Assembly: GCA_017458585.1 (NCBI GenBank)
Contig: JAFTAJ010000030.1
Coordinates: 1 to 64,000, forward strand
From: Bacteroidaceae bacterium
GTDB lineage: Bacteria; Bacteroidota; Bacteroidia; Bacteroidales; Bacteroidaceae
DNA length: 64,000 nt
Direction: 5' to 3'
Part shown: piece after piece, positions 23,203 to 32,174 of the stretch
Layout: every line of letters starts with the position of its first letter
Position numbering within the stretch: position 1 is the stretch's first letter
Program-made: the position numbers and the translations under genes
Notes under the pieces: model-generated
The model's database searches: none
Told to the model about the DNA's origin: nothing
Seen by the model: the letters and a program-made list of their open reading frames with translations, nothing else

Positions 23203-25281
23203 TTATCTGACGATAAGCTTCTGTGCCTTGCCGCTGACGGGTCGAACGATGTAGATGCCCTTGTTCAGGTTCATATTCTCGCGGGCGCCGGTATAAACGA
23301 GTGCACCATTGAGATTATACACGCGCACGTTGCCGTTGGCGGTTGCCGTTGTCTCGGTGCTGTGCAGTCCTGTTGGGTCGGGGATGAAGAGGTTCTGCTC
23401 CTCACCGTAGCATGTCTCGCCCTCGCTTGTCTTGGCAAAGGCAACGAAGTGGTACTCCAGCTCATACTGCAGATTCTCCAGCTCTGCCGTCATCAGCTCT
23501 CCGTCCACGATCAGCATCTTGGCGTATGAGGGCACCTGGATATCAGTAGCCTGCGGATACTTCGGCGACTTGCCGTTGTTGAAGAAAGGTATCACCTCCC
23601 AGTAATAGAAGCCACGCTGAATTATCTCGCGTGTTCCGTCGAGTACGACACCCTTGATGGAGGCCTTGTTGCCTTCCACTATCGGCCTGTAGGTGTGAAG
23701 CAAGGGGTTGGCGACGATGGGTGCGTTAACATTGAAGCTCTTCCACTCGCCGTAGAAACGGTTGCCTGACTTTGCCTCATAATAGGGACGTGCCTTCCAA
23801 GAGGTGTTTCCATCCAAATTCTTTATCAACCCATCGATGGAGCCATCGAAGAAATAGGCTGTTCCGGTCGTGGTAATCTGCCCGGTTTGGGGGTTGGTTG
23901 CCCATTCCAGTCCTACGGTCACATTCTCCTCGGTGATATTAGTGGTAGCAGTCATCTGCACCTCACCCTGACTCACGACGGTTACCTGGGGAGTGGTTAT
24001 CTCAAGCGCTGTGGTGGAGAACTCTACGGGGTAGCCCTTAACGCCTCCCTCTTCGGTGGTGATATAGTAGGTGTAGGTGTAGGTCTTGTTTGGCTCAAGT
24101 TGAGATTCATTGATTTCGTTGACAATCTGCTGAGCATCGAAGCTAGCACGTGTGACTGTGGCATTACCGGCATCGTAGGTAACGGTGAGGTTGATTGTGG
24201 TGGGGCTTGCAGTACCGTTGACAGTAACGTCAATGTCCTTGGTCGTAACATCCAGCTCCTCGGTCCACGGGTGTCCGTTGATGGAGGCATCAACTACTGC
24301 GTGGTATGTCGTGCCTGGTGCAAGGCCGGTGACTGTTGCCACTCCATTCTCAGAGGTATATACATCATTGCCGAGTTTCACCTTTATAGTGGTTGCACCA
24401 TCTGCGCCGATGGTGACGGTTGTCTGCGTAACATCTGCCTGGAACATGCTGGGGATGTTGACGGTTACCTCGCATTCAGCACTGAGGTCAGAGTCGTCGG
24501 TAGTGGTGGCGGTGATGATGGCGGTACCGTTCTTAGCAGGGAAGATATTGCCTTCGGCATCCACTGTCAGCACAGCATCATTGCTGCTTTCCCACTCCAC
24601 TTCCTGGATAGCTTGAGCCGGGGTTACGGTAGCAACGAGAGTAGCTCCCTCAAACTTGTTAATGGTCAAAGACTCTTTGTTGAGTGAGATGCCAGTGGCA
24701 ATTGGTGCTTCGCCCTCGGTGCCTATTACCACTCCGTTGATGACGGTGAAGGCGGCGTCCATATTCACACTGTTGTAGATCATGTCGCCTACGGCTACAG
24801 AGATGGCGTCTTTCATCTGCACGACATACTCGCCATTGCCGAGCTCGCTACCATCGAAGTAAACGGTGATGAGGTCGCCCTCATTGCCCTTGAAGTTGCG
24901 CGTCTTGCTGTCGGCAATAGAGATGTAGAAGCCGTCGGCTCCGTGCTCCTCGGTACCGGCGCTCAACACTGGGGAGTGGCCCTTGGTCAAACGCGAGCTC
25001 TTTACATACATGAAGTCTTCCTCCTCCTCGTCAAAGACGAACTTGCGTACGTCAACGGGCGCAAAGAGGGTAGCTTCCGCAGAGGTAATGTCGGTGTTAG
25101 GGTTGGAGAGCGCGAGCGTCACCGGGATCTTGGTGATGTCGCCAGTGCTCTTGACAACGATGCTCAATACATTGTCGCTACCGTCGATAATCTCCTTCGG
25201 GTAGGTGGTCTGAGCAGAGGTGTTGGTGGCAAAAATCATTGCGATTGCTGCCAACAGGAAAGAGTAAAGATTTTTTCTCAT
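23203..25281 (-). CDS. Secreted surface protein with Ig-like (BIG2) domain and C-terminal sorting motif
   Basis: 692 residues. Signal peptide 1-24 (LYSFLLAAIAMIFATNTSAQ). Residues about 30-185 are a beta-rich domain with the look of a cohesin-like fold (IPVTLALSNPNTDITSAEAT, LITVYFDGSELGNGEYVVQM). A BIG2 Ig-like domain follows (ATGISLNKESLTINKFEGAT, VEWESSNDAVLTVDAEGNIF), then fibronectin-like repeats (GLAPGTTYHAVVDASINGH). The tail VRVYNLNGALVYTGARENMN and GIYIVRPVSGKAQKLIVR is a type A C-terminal sorting-like domain of Bacteroidetes type IX secretion. Exact cargo function unknown. Promoter: minus-strand TAACTTTG at 25318-25325. Confidence 0.8.
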   Translation of the reverse strand: MRKNLYSFLLAAIAMIFATNTSAQTTYPKEIIDGSDNVLSIVVKSTGDITKIPVTLALSNPNTDITSAEATLFAPVDVRKFVFDEEEEDFMYVKSSRLTKGHSPVLSAGTEEHGADGFYISIADSKTRNFKGNEGDLITVYFDGSELGNGEYVVQMKDAISVAVGDMIYNSVNMDAAFTVINGVVIGTEGEAPIATGISLNKESLTINKFEGATLVATVTPAQAIQEVEWESSNDAVLTVDAEGNIFPAKNGTAIITATTTDDSDLSAECEVTVNIPSMFQADVTQTTVTIGADGATTIKVKLGNDVYTSENGVATVTGLAPGTTYHAVVDASINGHPWTEELDVTTKDIDVTVNGTASPTTINLTVTYDAGNATVTRASFDAQQIVNEINESQLEPNKTYTYTYYITTEEGGVKGYPVEFSTTALEITTPQVTVVSQGEVQMTATTNITEENVTVGLEWATNPQTGQITTTGTAYFFDGSIDGLIKNLDGNTSWKARPYYEAKSGNRFYGEWKSFNVNAPIVANPLLHTYRPIVEGNKASIKGVVLDGTREIIQRGFYYWEVIPFFNNGKSPKYPQATDIQVPSYAKMLIVDGELMTAELENLQYELEYHFVAFAKTSEGETCYGEEQNLFIPDPTGLHSTETTATANGNVRVYNLNGALVYTGARENMNLNKGIYIVRPVSGKAQKLIVR

Positions 25282-25317
25282 GTTATAATGGTTTTAAGTT
25301 AAAATACTTTATCGTGG

Positions 25318-25325
25318 CAAAGTTA
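25318..25325 (-). promoter_or_regulatory. -7 promoter element of Ig-like surface protein gene
   Basis: TAACTTTG followed by CCACG on the minus strand, about 37 nt upstream of the ATG. The rest of 25330-25787 has no gene; it carries GC-rich fold-back repeats at 25640-25735. Confidence 0.6.
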
Positions 25326-25639
25326 CATAAAATATTTTGAACTGCAATATTTTTTCCAGGAAAAAATCAATTTTATTAACATAAATCTCGCGAATTACAC
25401 AAATTCTTAATTATAACTTCACACAGAAAGTGGGAGGGCCAGATAATAGAGATGTGTCTATAGCAAGTCAATGCGCGGATTTGGTTACCCTATAGGGACA
25501 ATTTGTCTTCAGTTTATAGAGGAAAGATACGGAGAATGAATCAACTGACCAAGTAAAGGGGAAGAAAATGCAGAAAAATAGAGAAAAGAGGATAGCCGAG
25601 CTAGCCTATATTGTAGGACTAGGAGATCGCCTCTCACGG

Positions 25640-25735
25640 CACACACCCCCTCGGCACACTCCCACCCCTCAGTCGCAAGCGACAGCCCCCCTCCGGCAGG
25701 GGGGCAAACCACTCCCCTTGCTAAGGGGGAGAATC
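25640..25735 (+). repeat. GC-rich fold-back repeat cluster
   Basis: Two adjacent fold-backs: CCCCCCTCCGGCAGGGGGG, and CTCCCCTTGCTAAGGGGGAG (about 25713-25732). Upstream are CACACACCCCCTC and a TCGCAAGCGA fold-back. Same family as elements at 1907-1927, 27275-27305 and 30905-30943. Confidence 0.75.
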
Positions 25736-25787
25736 TTTTTGTCGGAATAGTCGGAGTGATTGGAGTAATCGGAAGGTGCTCCCTACC

Positions 25788-26789
25788 CTATTTGTGGGAT
25801 GTGAGATGTGTGAGTGAGGCCATCTGCTGGCCGAGGGTTTGGTAGAGGGGCTGCGTGTGGGCGCTGGCATCGGACTCGCAGATGACGCGGAGCCCGGCGG
25901 GGACGATGCGAACGTCTATCTCGCGCTCAGCCTTCATGGGGTCGCCGTCGCAATGGATCACCCCTGCCCTCTCGCGCACGATGCGGAGGTGGCTGGTCTG
26001 GAACATGCGGATATGCTTGGTGCCGTCCTCAAACTTGCCACTGAACAGACGGTAGGCCATGGCGGGGGTCTCGGTCATGGGGAACGGCTCGATGATGGTG
26101 ACGTCCATCAGGCCGTCGGCCATGGAGGCGTAGGGCGCGATGTAGGCGTTGTTGCCGTACTGAGAGGCGTTGGCCAGAGCAATGGTGAAAGCTTCAACAG
26201 ATTGACCATTGACCATTGACGATTGACCTTTAAGCTTTAAACTTTCGGCGTTAAACTTTAACTGGTAGGTCTCGGGCTTGTACTTGGCGAGGGCGGTGAT
26301 GGTGTTCTCGATGTAGGTGCGCAGTCCGCGCTTGCTGCTGGAGGAGAAGCGGTAGCTGACGTTGGCATCGAAGCCCATGCCGCAGGTGCAGAAGAAGGGG
26401 CGACCGTTGATGAGGCCATAGTCGATGGCGACGTTGTTGGCGTCGTTGATCATACGGAGCGCCTTGCGATAGTCGAGGGGTATCTGCAGGTGGCGGGCCA
26501 GTCCGTTGCCGCTGCCGCAGGGCACGATGCCCAGCACGGTGTCGGTGTGGACGAGCGAGCGGGCCACCTCGTTGATGGTGCCGTCGCCTCCGATGGCCAC
26601 CACGATATCGATGCCGTTCTCGGCCGCCATGGTGGCCAGCACAGCACTGTGGCCGGCATAGCGGGTGGGCCACACCTCACAGTCGTAGCGGTCGGTGTCG
26701 ATGATGTCGTCGATGGCCTGGATGATGGCTTTCTTCGACGAGCCGCCGCTGATGGGGTTGACGATGAAACGGATGGTTTTCTTCTGCAT
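25788..26789 (-). CDS. Diacylglycerol kinase family lipid kinase
   Basis: 333 residues. DAGK-catalytic/YegS type: RFIVNPISGGSSKKAIIQA, the GGDGTINEVARSL glycine-rich motif, VPCGSGNGLARHLQIPLD, and FCTCGMGFDANVSYRF are present, with C-terminal VIHCDGDPM. It probably phosphorylates a lipid (diacylglycerol or a sphingoid base, which Prevotella make). Residues ESLKLKGQSSMVNGQSVEAF are encoded by GATTGACCATTGACCATTGA-type repeats (about 26199-26248), an in-frame insertion. Promoter TACTTTTG (26798-26805, minus) lies close to the start. Confidence 0.9.
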   Translation of the reverse strand: MQKKTIRFIVNPISGGSSKKAIIQAIDDIIDTDRYDCEVWPTRYAGHSAVLATMAAENGIDIVVAIGGDGTINEVARSLVHTDTVLGIVPCGSGNGLARHLQIPLDYRKALRMINDANNVAIDYGLINGRPFFCTCGMGFDANVSYRFSSSSKRGLRTYIENTITALAKYKPETYQLKFNAESLKLKGQSSMVNGQSVEAFTIALANASQYGNNAYIAPYASMADGLMDVTIIEPFPMTETPAMAYRLFSGKFEDGTKHIRMFQTSHLRIVRERAGVIHCDGDPMKAEREIDVRIVPAGLRVICESDASAHTQPLYQTLGQQMASLTHLTSHK

Positions 26790-26797
26790 ACAGGTTG

Positions 26798-26805
26798 CAA
26801 AAGTA
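26798..26805 (-). promoter_or_regulatory. -7 promoter element of lipid kinase gene
   Basis: TACTTTTG followed by CAAC on the minus strand, eight bases before the ATG, so the leader is nearly absent. Confidence 0.55.
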
Positions 26806-26878
26806 GTGATTTTTTATTTGAAACTTGAAATTTGGGATTTGAAATTTGAAAATAGTGGGCTGTCTCACTTTTTTTTTG

Positions 26879-26886
26879 TAATTTCG
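26879..26886 (+). promoter_or_regulatory. Possible lon promoter element
   Basis: TAATTTCG, one base off the TAnnTTTG consensus. It would give lon a leader of about 430 nt containing the structured elements at 26932 and 27107. Confidence 0.35.
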
Positions 26887-26931
26887 CGGCGCTTTATAAT
26901 TATATAAGGTCACACAGAAATCACAGACACC

Positions 26932-27019
26932 ACAGATAACAGGCAGGTGGTGCAGTTTCCGCAGGAAACAAACCCCTGCAGTAGACGTAAACCAGAATAA
27001 CCCCGAAGGGGCGACAGAA
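26932..27019 (+). promoter_or_regulatory. Structured leader element, copy in lon leader
   Basis: It starts ACAGATAACAGGCAGGTGG and can fold as GCAGG ... CCTGC enclosing a GTTTCC-GCA-GGAAAC hairpin, followed 20-odd nt later by a CCCCGAAGGGG hairpin and GACAGAA. A near-identical copy (43422-43511) precedes glnN, where the hairpin loop reads GAA. The stems are conserved while linkers vary. I do not recognise a named RNA family. Confidence 0.6.
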
Positions 27020-27106
27020 CAACTAAATAGCTAAATAACAAAAATTAGGAAAAATCTCCGCTGTGCGGAGACAAAAAATAAGAAAAAACAATAAACCAGA
27101 AAAACC

Positions 27107-27232
27107 CTTTTCAAGAGCTTAGCACTTTGTGCTGAGGCCGAGGCTACCGCCACGAGTCTGGCCGTAAGTGAACTTCCGTCATCCTCATGTCGAAGCCCCG
27201 TCACATCCTGACGGATAAAAGCTCTTGAAAAG
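27107..27232 (+). promoter_or_regulatory. 126-nt closed structured region in lon leader
   Basis: CTTTTCAAGAGCTT (27107-27120) is perfectly complementary to AAGCTCTTGAAAAG (27219-27232), a 14-bp closing stem. Inside are AGCAC-TTT-GTGCT (27121-27133) and CCGTCA-CATCC-TGACGG (27198-27214). A second CCGTCA at 27176-27181 could pair with the same TGACGG, so two exclusive folds are possible. It lies 94 nt before the lon ATG. Confidence 0.55.
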
Positions 27233-27325
27233 CAAAAGCACAAAAAACTCACACTCACTCTCACCCTCACATGTCTTCCCCTACAAGGGGGATAAGAGGG
27301 GGTCTGACATAATCTAAAAAAAACT

Positions 27326-29773
27326 ATGGACGAAGAAGGTAACATAACTACGATATCCTTGATTGCCGACTACGAGGGCAATGTGGAGGAGATATTCAAT
27401 ATTGGACTGAAGAGCGACGTGGTGCCGATACTGCCGCTGAGGAACATGGTGCTCTTTCCGGGCATCGTGCTGCCCGTGTCGATAGAGCGCAAGTTCTCGC
27501 TCGACGTGATTAAGCGAGCGGTGGAGCGCAACGAATACATCGGCGTGGCATACCAGGTGAACCCCGACACGGACGCTCCGCGCCGCAGCGACCTGCACGA
27601 GACGGGCACCATCGCCAAGGTGATGCGCATACTGGAGCTGCCCAACGGGGCATATACCGCTCTGATACAGGGCTTCTGCCGCTTCGGCATCAGTGAGCTG
27701 ATGAAGCGCGGCGGGATATACAAGGCTCACACCTACCCCATCTACGAGGAGAACTGCACGGAGCGTAACAAGGAGTTCAGCGTGCTGGTCAACGCCATTC
27801 GCGAGGGGGCGGTGGAGCTGATGCGCATGAAGAATTTCTTCGGCGACGACAGCAGCTTCGCGGTGAAGAATATCAGCAACCCCGTGTTCCTGGTCAACTA
27901 CGTGTGCTCCAACATCGGCATCTCGGTTAACGAGAAGATTGAGCTACTCAACATCACGAGCCCGATAGAGAGGGCCACGCGCGTGCTCAAGCTGCTGAAC
28001 AGGGAGATAGAGTTCGCGTCGCTGAAGGCTAACATACAGAAGAAGACGCGCGAGGATCTCGACCAGCAGCAGCGCGAGTATTTCCTGCGCCAGCAGATAA
28101 CCAACATTCAGGAGGAGCTCGGCGAGACGGAGATGAACGATATCAAGGAGCTGCAGGAGAAGCTGAAGTCCCTGACCATGCCCGACGCCACGCGCGAGAC
28201 GCTGCAGCGAGACATAGACAAACTGGAGCATATCAACCCGCAGAACCCCGACTACCAGGTGCAGCTCAACTACCTGCAGACGGTGCTGTCGATGCCGTGG
28301 GGCAAGTACAGCCAGGACAATATCGACATACACAAGGCCGAGGCAACGCTCAACCACGACCACTACGGCATAGAGAAGGTCAAGGAGCGCATACTGGAGC
28401 ACCTGGCGGTCATCAAGCAGAGGGGTGACTTCAAGTCGCCGATACTGTGTCTGTACGGCCCTCCGGGCATCGGCAAGACATCGCTGGGGCGCAGCATAGC
28501 CACTGCCATGGGCAGGAAGTATGTGCGTGTGTCGCTGGGCGGTGTGCACGACGAGGCCGAGATACGCGGCCATCGCCGCACATACATCGGTTCGATGCCC
28601 GGCCGCATAGTGAAGAGCCTTATCAAGTGCGGCACGGCTAACCCCGTGTTTGTGCTCGACGAGATAGACAAGGTGACACAGCAGACCATCAACGGCGACC
28701 CCACCTCCGCGCTGCTGGAGGTGCTCGACCCTGAGCAGAACAATACGTTCCACGACAACTATGTGGACCTCGACTTCGACCTCTCGAAGGTGATGTTCAT
28801 AGCCACGGCCAACAGCATAGGCACGATACCCGCTCCACTGCGCGACCGCATGGAGATGATAGAGATGAGCGGCTACATCACCGAGGAGAAGATAGAGATA
28901 GCCAAGCGACACCTGGTGCCCAAGGCAAAGAAAGAGGCTGGCCTGGAGAAGGAGAAGCAGATAAAGTTCACCAAGGCTGCGCTGGAAGAGATAGTGGAGC
29001 ACTACACCCGCGAGAGCGGCGTGCGCGGACTGGAGAAGAAGATAAGCGAGGTGCTCCGCAAGATAGACTACAACTATGCCCGCGACGGTGTGTTCAGCAC
29101 CACCAGCATCAAGCCCGACGATGTGAAGGCATTCCTCGGCAAGCCGCTTTTCTCGCGCGACATATACCAGGGCAACAGCTACGCCGGCGTGGTGACAGGA
29201 CTGGCATGGACCTCCGTGGGTGGCGAGATACTGTTCATCGAGACGAGCGTGAGCAAAGGCAAAGGCAACAAGCTGACGCTGACGGGCAACCTCGGCGACG
29301 TGATGAAGGAGTCGGCCACGCTGGCGCTGGAGTACACCAAGGCCCACGCCGACAAGTTTGGCATCGACTACCGCATCTTCGACAACTACAATATTCATAT
29401 ACACGTGCCCGAGGGAGCGACGCCCAAGGACGGTCCGTCGGCTGGCATCACGATAGCCACGTCGATTGTGTCGGCGCTCACGCAGCGCAAGGTGCGCGAC
29501 AAGGTGGCCATGACGGGAGAGATAACGCTGCGCGGCAAGGTGCTGCCCGTGGGCGGCATAAAGGAGAAGATTCTGGCTGCCAAGCGTGCCGGCATCAACA
29601 CCATCATCATCTGCGAGGAGAACCGCAAGGATATCGAGGAGATTCCGCAGATGTATCTGGAGGGCGTCCGCTTTGAGTATGTGGAGAATGTGAGCGACGT
29701 GCTCAAGATCGCATTACTCAAGGATAAGGTGGAGAATGCGGTGGAGTTTACCGTTGAAGAAGAAAAGAAATGA
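27326..29773 (+). CDS. lon: ATP-dependent protease Lon
   Basis: 815 residues. Cytoplasmic AAA+ protease that degrades misfolded and regulatory proteins. LON substrate domain from VVPILPLRNMVLFPGIVLPV; Walker A GPPGIGKT from about residue 378; Walker B VFVLDEIDK; sensor SATANSIGTIPAPLRDRMEM-like segment; proteolytic dyad S705 in KDGPSAG and K746 in VGGIKEKIL. The leader is long (no closer promoter) and contains the repeated structured element, a 126-nt closed fold and a GC fold-back, pointing to post-transcriptional control. It overlaps tgt by ATGA. Confidence 0.97.
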   Translation: MDEEGNITTISLIADYEGNVEEIFNIGLKSDVVPILPLRNMVLFPGIVLPVSIERKFSLDVIKRAVERNEYIGVAYQVNPDTDAPRRSDLHETGTIAKVMRILELPNGAYTALIQGFCRFGISELMKRGGIYKAHTYPIYEENCTERNKEFSVLVNAIREGAVELMRMKNFFGDDSSFAVKNISNPVFLVNYVCSNIGISVNEKIELLNITSPIERATRVLKLLNREIEFASLKANIQKKTREDLDQQQREYFLRQQITNIQEELGETEMNDIKELQEKLKSLTMPDATRETLQRDIDKLEHINPQNPDYQVQLNYLQTVLSMPWGKYSQDNIDIHKAEATLNHDHYGIEKVKERILEHLAVIKQRGDFKSPILCLYGPPGIGKTSLGRSIATAMGRKYVRVSLGGVHDEAEIRGHRRTYIGSMPGRIVKSLIKCGTANPVFVLDEIDKVTQQTINGDPTSALLEVLDPEQNNTFHDNYVDLDFDLSKVMFIATANSIGTIPAPLRDRMEMIEMSGYITEEKIEIAKRHLVPKAKKEAGLEKEKQIKFTKAALEEIVEHYTRESGVRGLEKKISEVLRKIDYNYARDGVFSTTSIKPDDVKAFLGKPLFSRDIYQGNSYAGVVTGLAWTSVGGEILFIETSVSKGKGNKLTLTGNLGDVMKESATLALEYTKAHADKFGIDYRIFDNYNIHIHVPEGATPKDGPSAGITIATSIVSALTQRKVRDKVAMTGEITLRGKVLPVGGIKEKILAAKRAGINTIIICEENRKDIEEIPQMYLEGVRFEYVENVSDVLKIALLKDKVENAVEFTVEEEKK

Positions 29774-30903
29774 CCTTTAGCCTTCAACATAGGGACAGGG
29801 GCGGTACTAATGCCCGGGCGGGACTGATAGAGACAGGGCACGGGCCGATAGAGACGCCTATCTTCATGCCCGTCGGCACGGTGGGCTCGGTAAAGGGCGT
29901 GCATGTCAATGAGCTGAAGAACGATATCAAGGCACAGATAATTCTGGGCAACACCTACCACCTATACCTGAGGCCCGGCACCGAGATACTGCGCCAGGCC
30001 GGCGGACTGCACAAGTTTAACGGCTTCGACCGCCCGATGCTGACCGATAGCGGCGGCTTCCAGGTGTTCAGCCTGACGGGCATACGCAAACTGAAGGAGG
30101 AGGGCTGCGAGTTTCGCTCGCATATCGACGGCAGCAAGCATTTCTTCTCGCCGGAGAAGGTGATAGACATACAGCGTGCCATCGGTGCCGATATCATGAT
30201 GGCCTTCGACGAGTGCGCTCCCGGTACTGCCGACTACAGCTATGCCAAGAAGTCGCTGCGCCTGACACACAGCTGGCTAGAGCGCTGCGAGAAGCAGTTC
30301 CGCGAGACGGAGCCACTGTACGGCTACGAGCAGAGCCTCTTCCCCATCGTGCAGGGCTGCGTATATAAAGACCTGCGTCAGGAGAGTGCCCGCTTTGTGA
30401 CACAGTATGAGGCTGACGGCTATGCCATCGGTGGACTGGCCGTGGGTGAGCCCGTGGAGCAGATGTATGAGATGATAGAGGTGGTCAACGACATACTGCC
30501 GCAAGACCGTCCCCGCTACCTGATGGGCGTGGGCACTCCGGTGAATATCCTGGAGTCGATAGCCCGCGGCGTGGATATGTTTGACTGCGTGATGCCGACG
30601 CGCAACGGTAGGAACGCCATGCTGTTTACCAACCGCGGTGTGATGAATATGCGCAACCAGAAGTGGCAGGACTGCTTTGAGCCTATCGACGAAGAGGGCA
30701 CATCAGTGGTGGACACACTCTACAGCAAGGCATACCTGCACCATCTGTTTAAGGCAAAAGAGTTGCTGGCGATGCAGATAGCGTCGATACACAACCTGGC
30801 ATTCTACCTATGGCTCGTGGGCGAGGCGCGTCGCCATATCATCGAGGGCGACTATGCTACATGGCATAAGGAGATGATGCCACGGCTTAGCTGCAGGCTG
30901 TAG
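29770..30903 (+). CDS. tgt: tRNA-guanine transglycosylase
   Basis: 377 residues. It exchanges guanine 34 for preQ1 in tRNAs for Asp, Asn, His and Tyr. TPIFMPVGTVGSVKGV, GNTYHLYLRPG, LTDSGGFQVFSL (active-site Asp), FPIVQGCVYKDLR, YAIGGLAVGEP, and DCVMPTRNGRN are diagnostic. The usual C-x-C-x2-C...H zinc site near the C-terminus is missing: the segment reads DCFEPIDEEGTSVVDTLYSK, a form I associate with Bacteroidetes Tgt. Coupled to lon by a 4-nt overlap and followed by an LptF/G-type permease after 58 bp. Confidence 0.95.
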   Translation: MTFSLQHRDRGGTNARAGLIETGHGPIETPIFMPVGTVGSVKGVHVNELKNDIKAQIILGNTYHLYLRPGTEILRQAGGLHKFNGFDRPMLTDSGGFQVFSLTGIRKLKEEGCEFRSHIDGSKHFFSPEKVIDIQRAIGADIMMAFDECAPGTADYSYAKKSLRLTHSWLERCEKQFRETEPLYGYEQSLFPIVQGCVYKDLRQESARFVTQYEADGYAIGGLAVGEPVEQMYEMIEVVNDILPQDRPRYLMGVGTPVNILESIARGVDMFDCVMPTRNGRNAMLFTNRGVMNMRNQKWQDCFEPIDEEGTSVVDTLYSKAYLHHLFKAKELLAMQIASIHNLAFYLWLVGEARRHIIEGDYATWHKEMMPRLSCRL

Positions 30904-30904
30904 A

Positions 30905-30943
30905 AAGACAGACCCCCTCTAACTCCCCCTTGTAGGGGGAGGA
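30905..30943 (+). repeat. GC fold-back between tgt and permease gene
   Basis: CTCCCCCTTGTAGGGGGAG preceded by ACCCCCTCTAA: a fold-back of the CTCCCC/GGGGAG family in the operon spacer, 40 bp before the next gene. It has no clear T run and may not terminate. Confidence 0.7.
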
Positions 30944-30961
30944 AAAGATAACAGAGAATAG

Positions 30962-32128
30962 ATGAAGATTGCGAGTAAGATAAAGGAGCGCATTGAGCGC
31001 AAACGGGAGGACTGGCGCAACAGTCCGCCCATCAATCGCATTGATCGCTACCTGATAAAGAAATTTATCGGTACCTACTTCTTCTCTATCGTGTTGATCA
31101 TAGCGATAGTCATAGTCTTTGACTTCAACGAGAAGATAGACAAACTGACTACTGCCAACAAAGAGTTTGGCATCTCTTGGGGCAGGATATTTGTTGATTA
31201 TTATCTCAACACCATCCCCTACTTCGCCAATCTGTTCAGTTCGCTGTTCGTGTTCATCTCAGTCATCTTCTTCACCTCTAAGCTGGCCGACCGCAGCGAG
31301 ATAATAGCTATGCGCTCGAACGGCATGAGCTTCAAGCGCATACTGCGGCCCTATATCATCTCGGCTGTGCTGATAGGACTGCTCAACCTGGTGCTGGGCG
31401 CCTATGTAATCCCCCACTCTAACAAAGTGCGCACCGACTTTGAAAATCAATATATTAAGAAGCGCCAGATAACCATGGTGGACAATGTGCAACTGCAGGT
31501 GGACACCGGAGTGATAGCCTTCTTCTCGTCGTTTAACATTAACACCAAGTCGGGCTCCGGCTTCAGCCTCGACAAGTTTCGCAACAAGAAGCTAGTGAGC
31601 CACCTCACCGCCCTGCGAGTGCAGTATGATACCATTGCCGACCGCCGATATCAGTGGCACATATATAACTACAGCATACGCGAGCTGCACGGCATGCACG
31701 AGAAGATAACGTCGGGCCTGGAGCTTGACACCATCATAGTGGTGGAGCCGCGCGACCTGCTCTACACCCGCAACCAGCAGGAGACGATGACCACGCCGGA
31801 GATAAGCGAATATATCGACAAGCAGCGAATGCGCGGGTCAGCCAATGTGAGCACATTTGAAGTGGAGTATCACAAGCGGTTCGCCTCGGCCTTTGCAGCC
31901 TTGATACTTACCATCATAGGTGTTACGCTGTCGTGTGAGAAACGCAAGGGAGGCATGGGACTCTCGCTCGGACTGGGACTGGCGCTCAGCTTCGGCTACA
32001 TCCTGTTTCAGACCATATCCGCCTCGTTTGCCACCAATGGCGGTTGGCCGCCCATGCTGGCAGTGTGGATACCGAATATCATCTTCTCTGTCGTGGCCTT
32101 TGTGCTCTACCGGCGCACGCCACGATGA
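30962..32128 (+). CDS. LptF/LptG family permease
   Basis: 388 residues. YjgP/YjgQ-type membrane component of the LPS export ABC transporter. About six transmembrane segments: after IDRYLIKKFIGTYFFSIVLI (TM1), YYLNTIPYFANLFSSLFVFI, the RSNGMSFKRILRPYIISAVL coupling-helix region, and a C-terminal trio ending WPPMLAVWIPNIIFSVVAFV. A periplasmic beta-jellyroll lies between (about 150-280). One copy only here; its partner and LptB are elsewhere. Confidence 0.87.
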   Translation: MKIASKIKERIERKREDWRNSPPINRIDRYLIKKFIGTYFFSIVLIIAIVIVFDFNEKIDKLTTANKEFGISWGRIFVDYYLNTIPYFANLFSSLFVFISVIFFTSKLADRSEIIAMRSNGMSFKRILRPYIISAVLIGLLNLVLGAYVIPHSNKVRTDFENQYIKKRQITMVDNVQLQVDTGVIAFFSSFNINTKSGSGFSLDKFRNKKLVSHLTALRVQYDTIADRRYQWHIYNYSIRELHGMHEKITSGLELDTIIVVEPRDLLYTRNQQETMTTPEISEYIDKQRMRGSANVSTFEVEYHKRFASAFAALILTIIGVTLSCEKRKGGMGLSLGLGLALSFGYILFQTISASFATNGGWPPMLAVWIPNIIFSVVAFVLYRRTPR

Positions 32129-32129
32129 G

Positions 32130-32174
32130 AGTTTAAAAATTCAATTTTCAATTCTTCAATTTTTCAATTCTTTA
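32130..32174 (+). repeat. AATTCTTCAATTTTTCAATTC spacer repeat
   Basis: A run of AATTTTCAATTCTTCAATTT words directly before the helicase ATG, of the same dispersed AT-rich family found in many spacers. Confidence 0.75.

Noticed and set aside
26855..26877. Terminator before the lon leader
   Set aside because: A 6-bp stem with one wobble and a T run exists, but no plus-strand gene ends upstream of it.
27944..29404. 486-codon minus-strand frame inside lon
   Set aside because: It is antisense to the conserved Lon ATPase and protease domains, with no recognisable motif.
31920..32174. N-terminal extension of the DEAD-box protein
   Set aside because: The extra 85 codons lie in the permease gene and in a spacer repeat; the Q-motif protein begins at the ATG at 32175.
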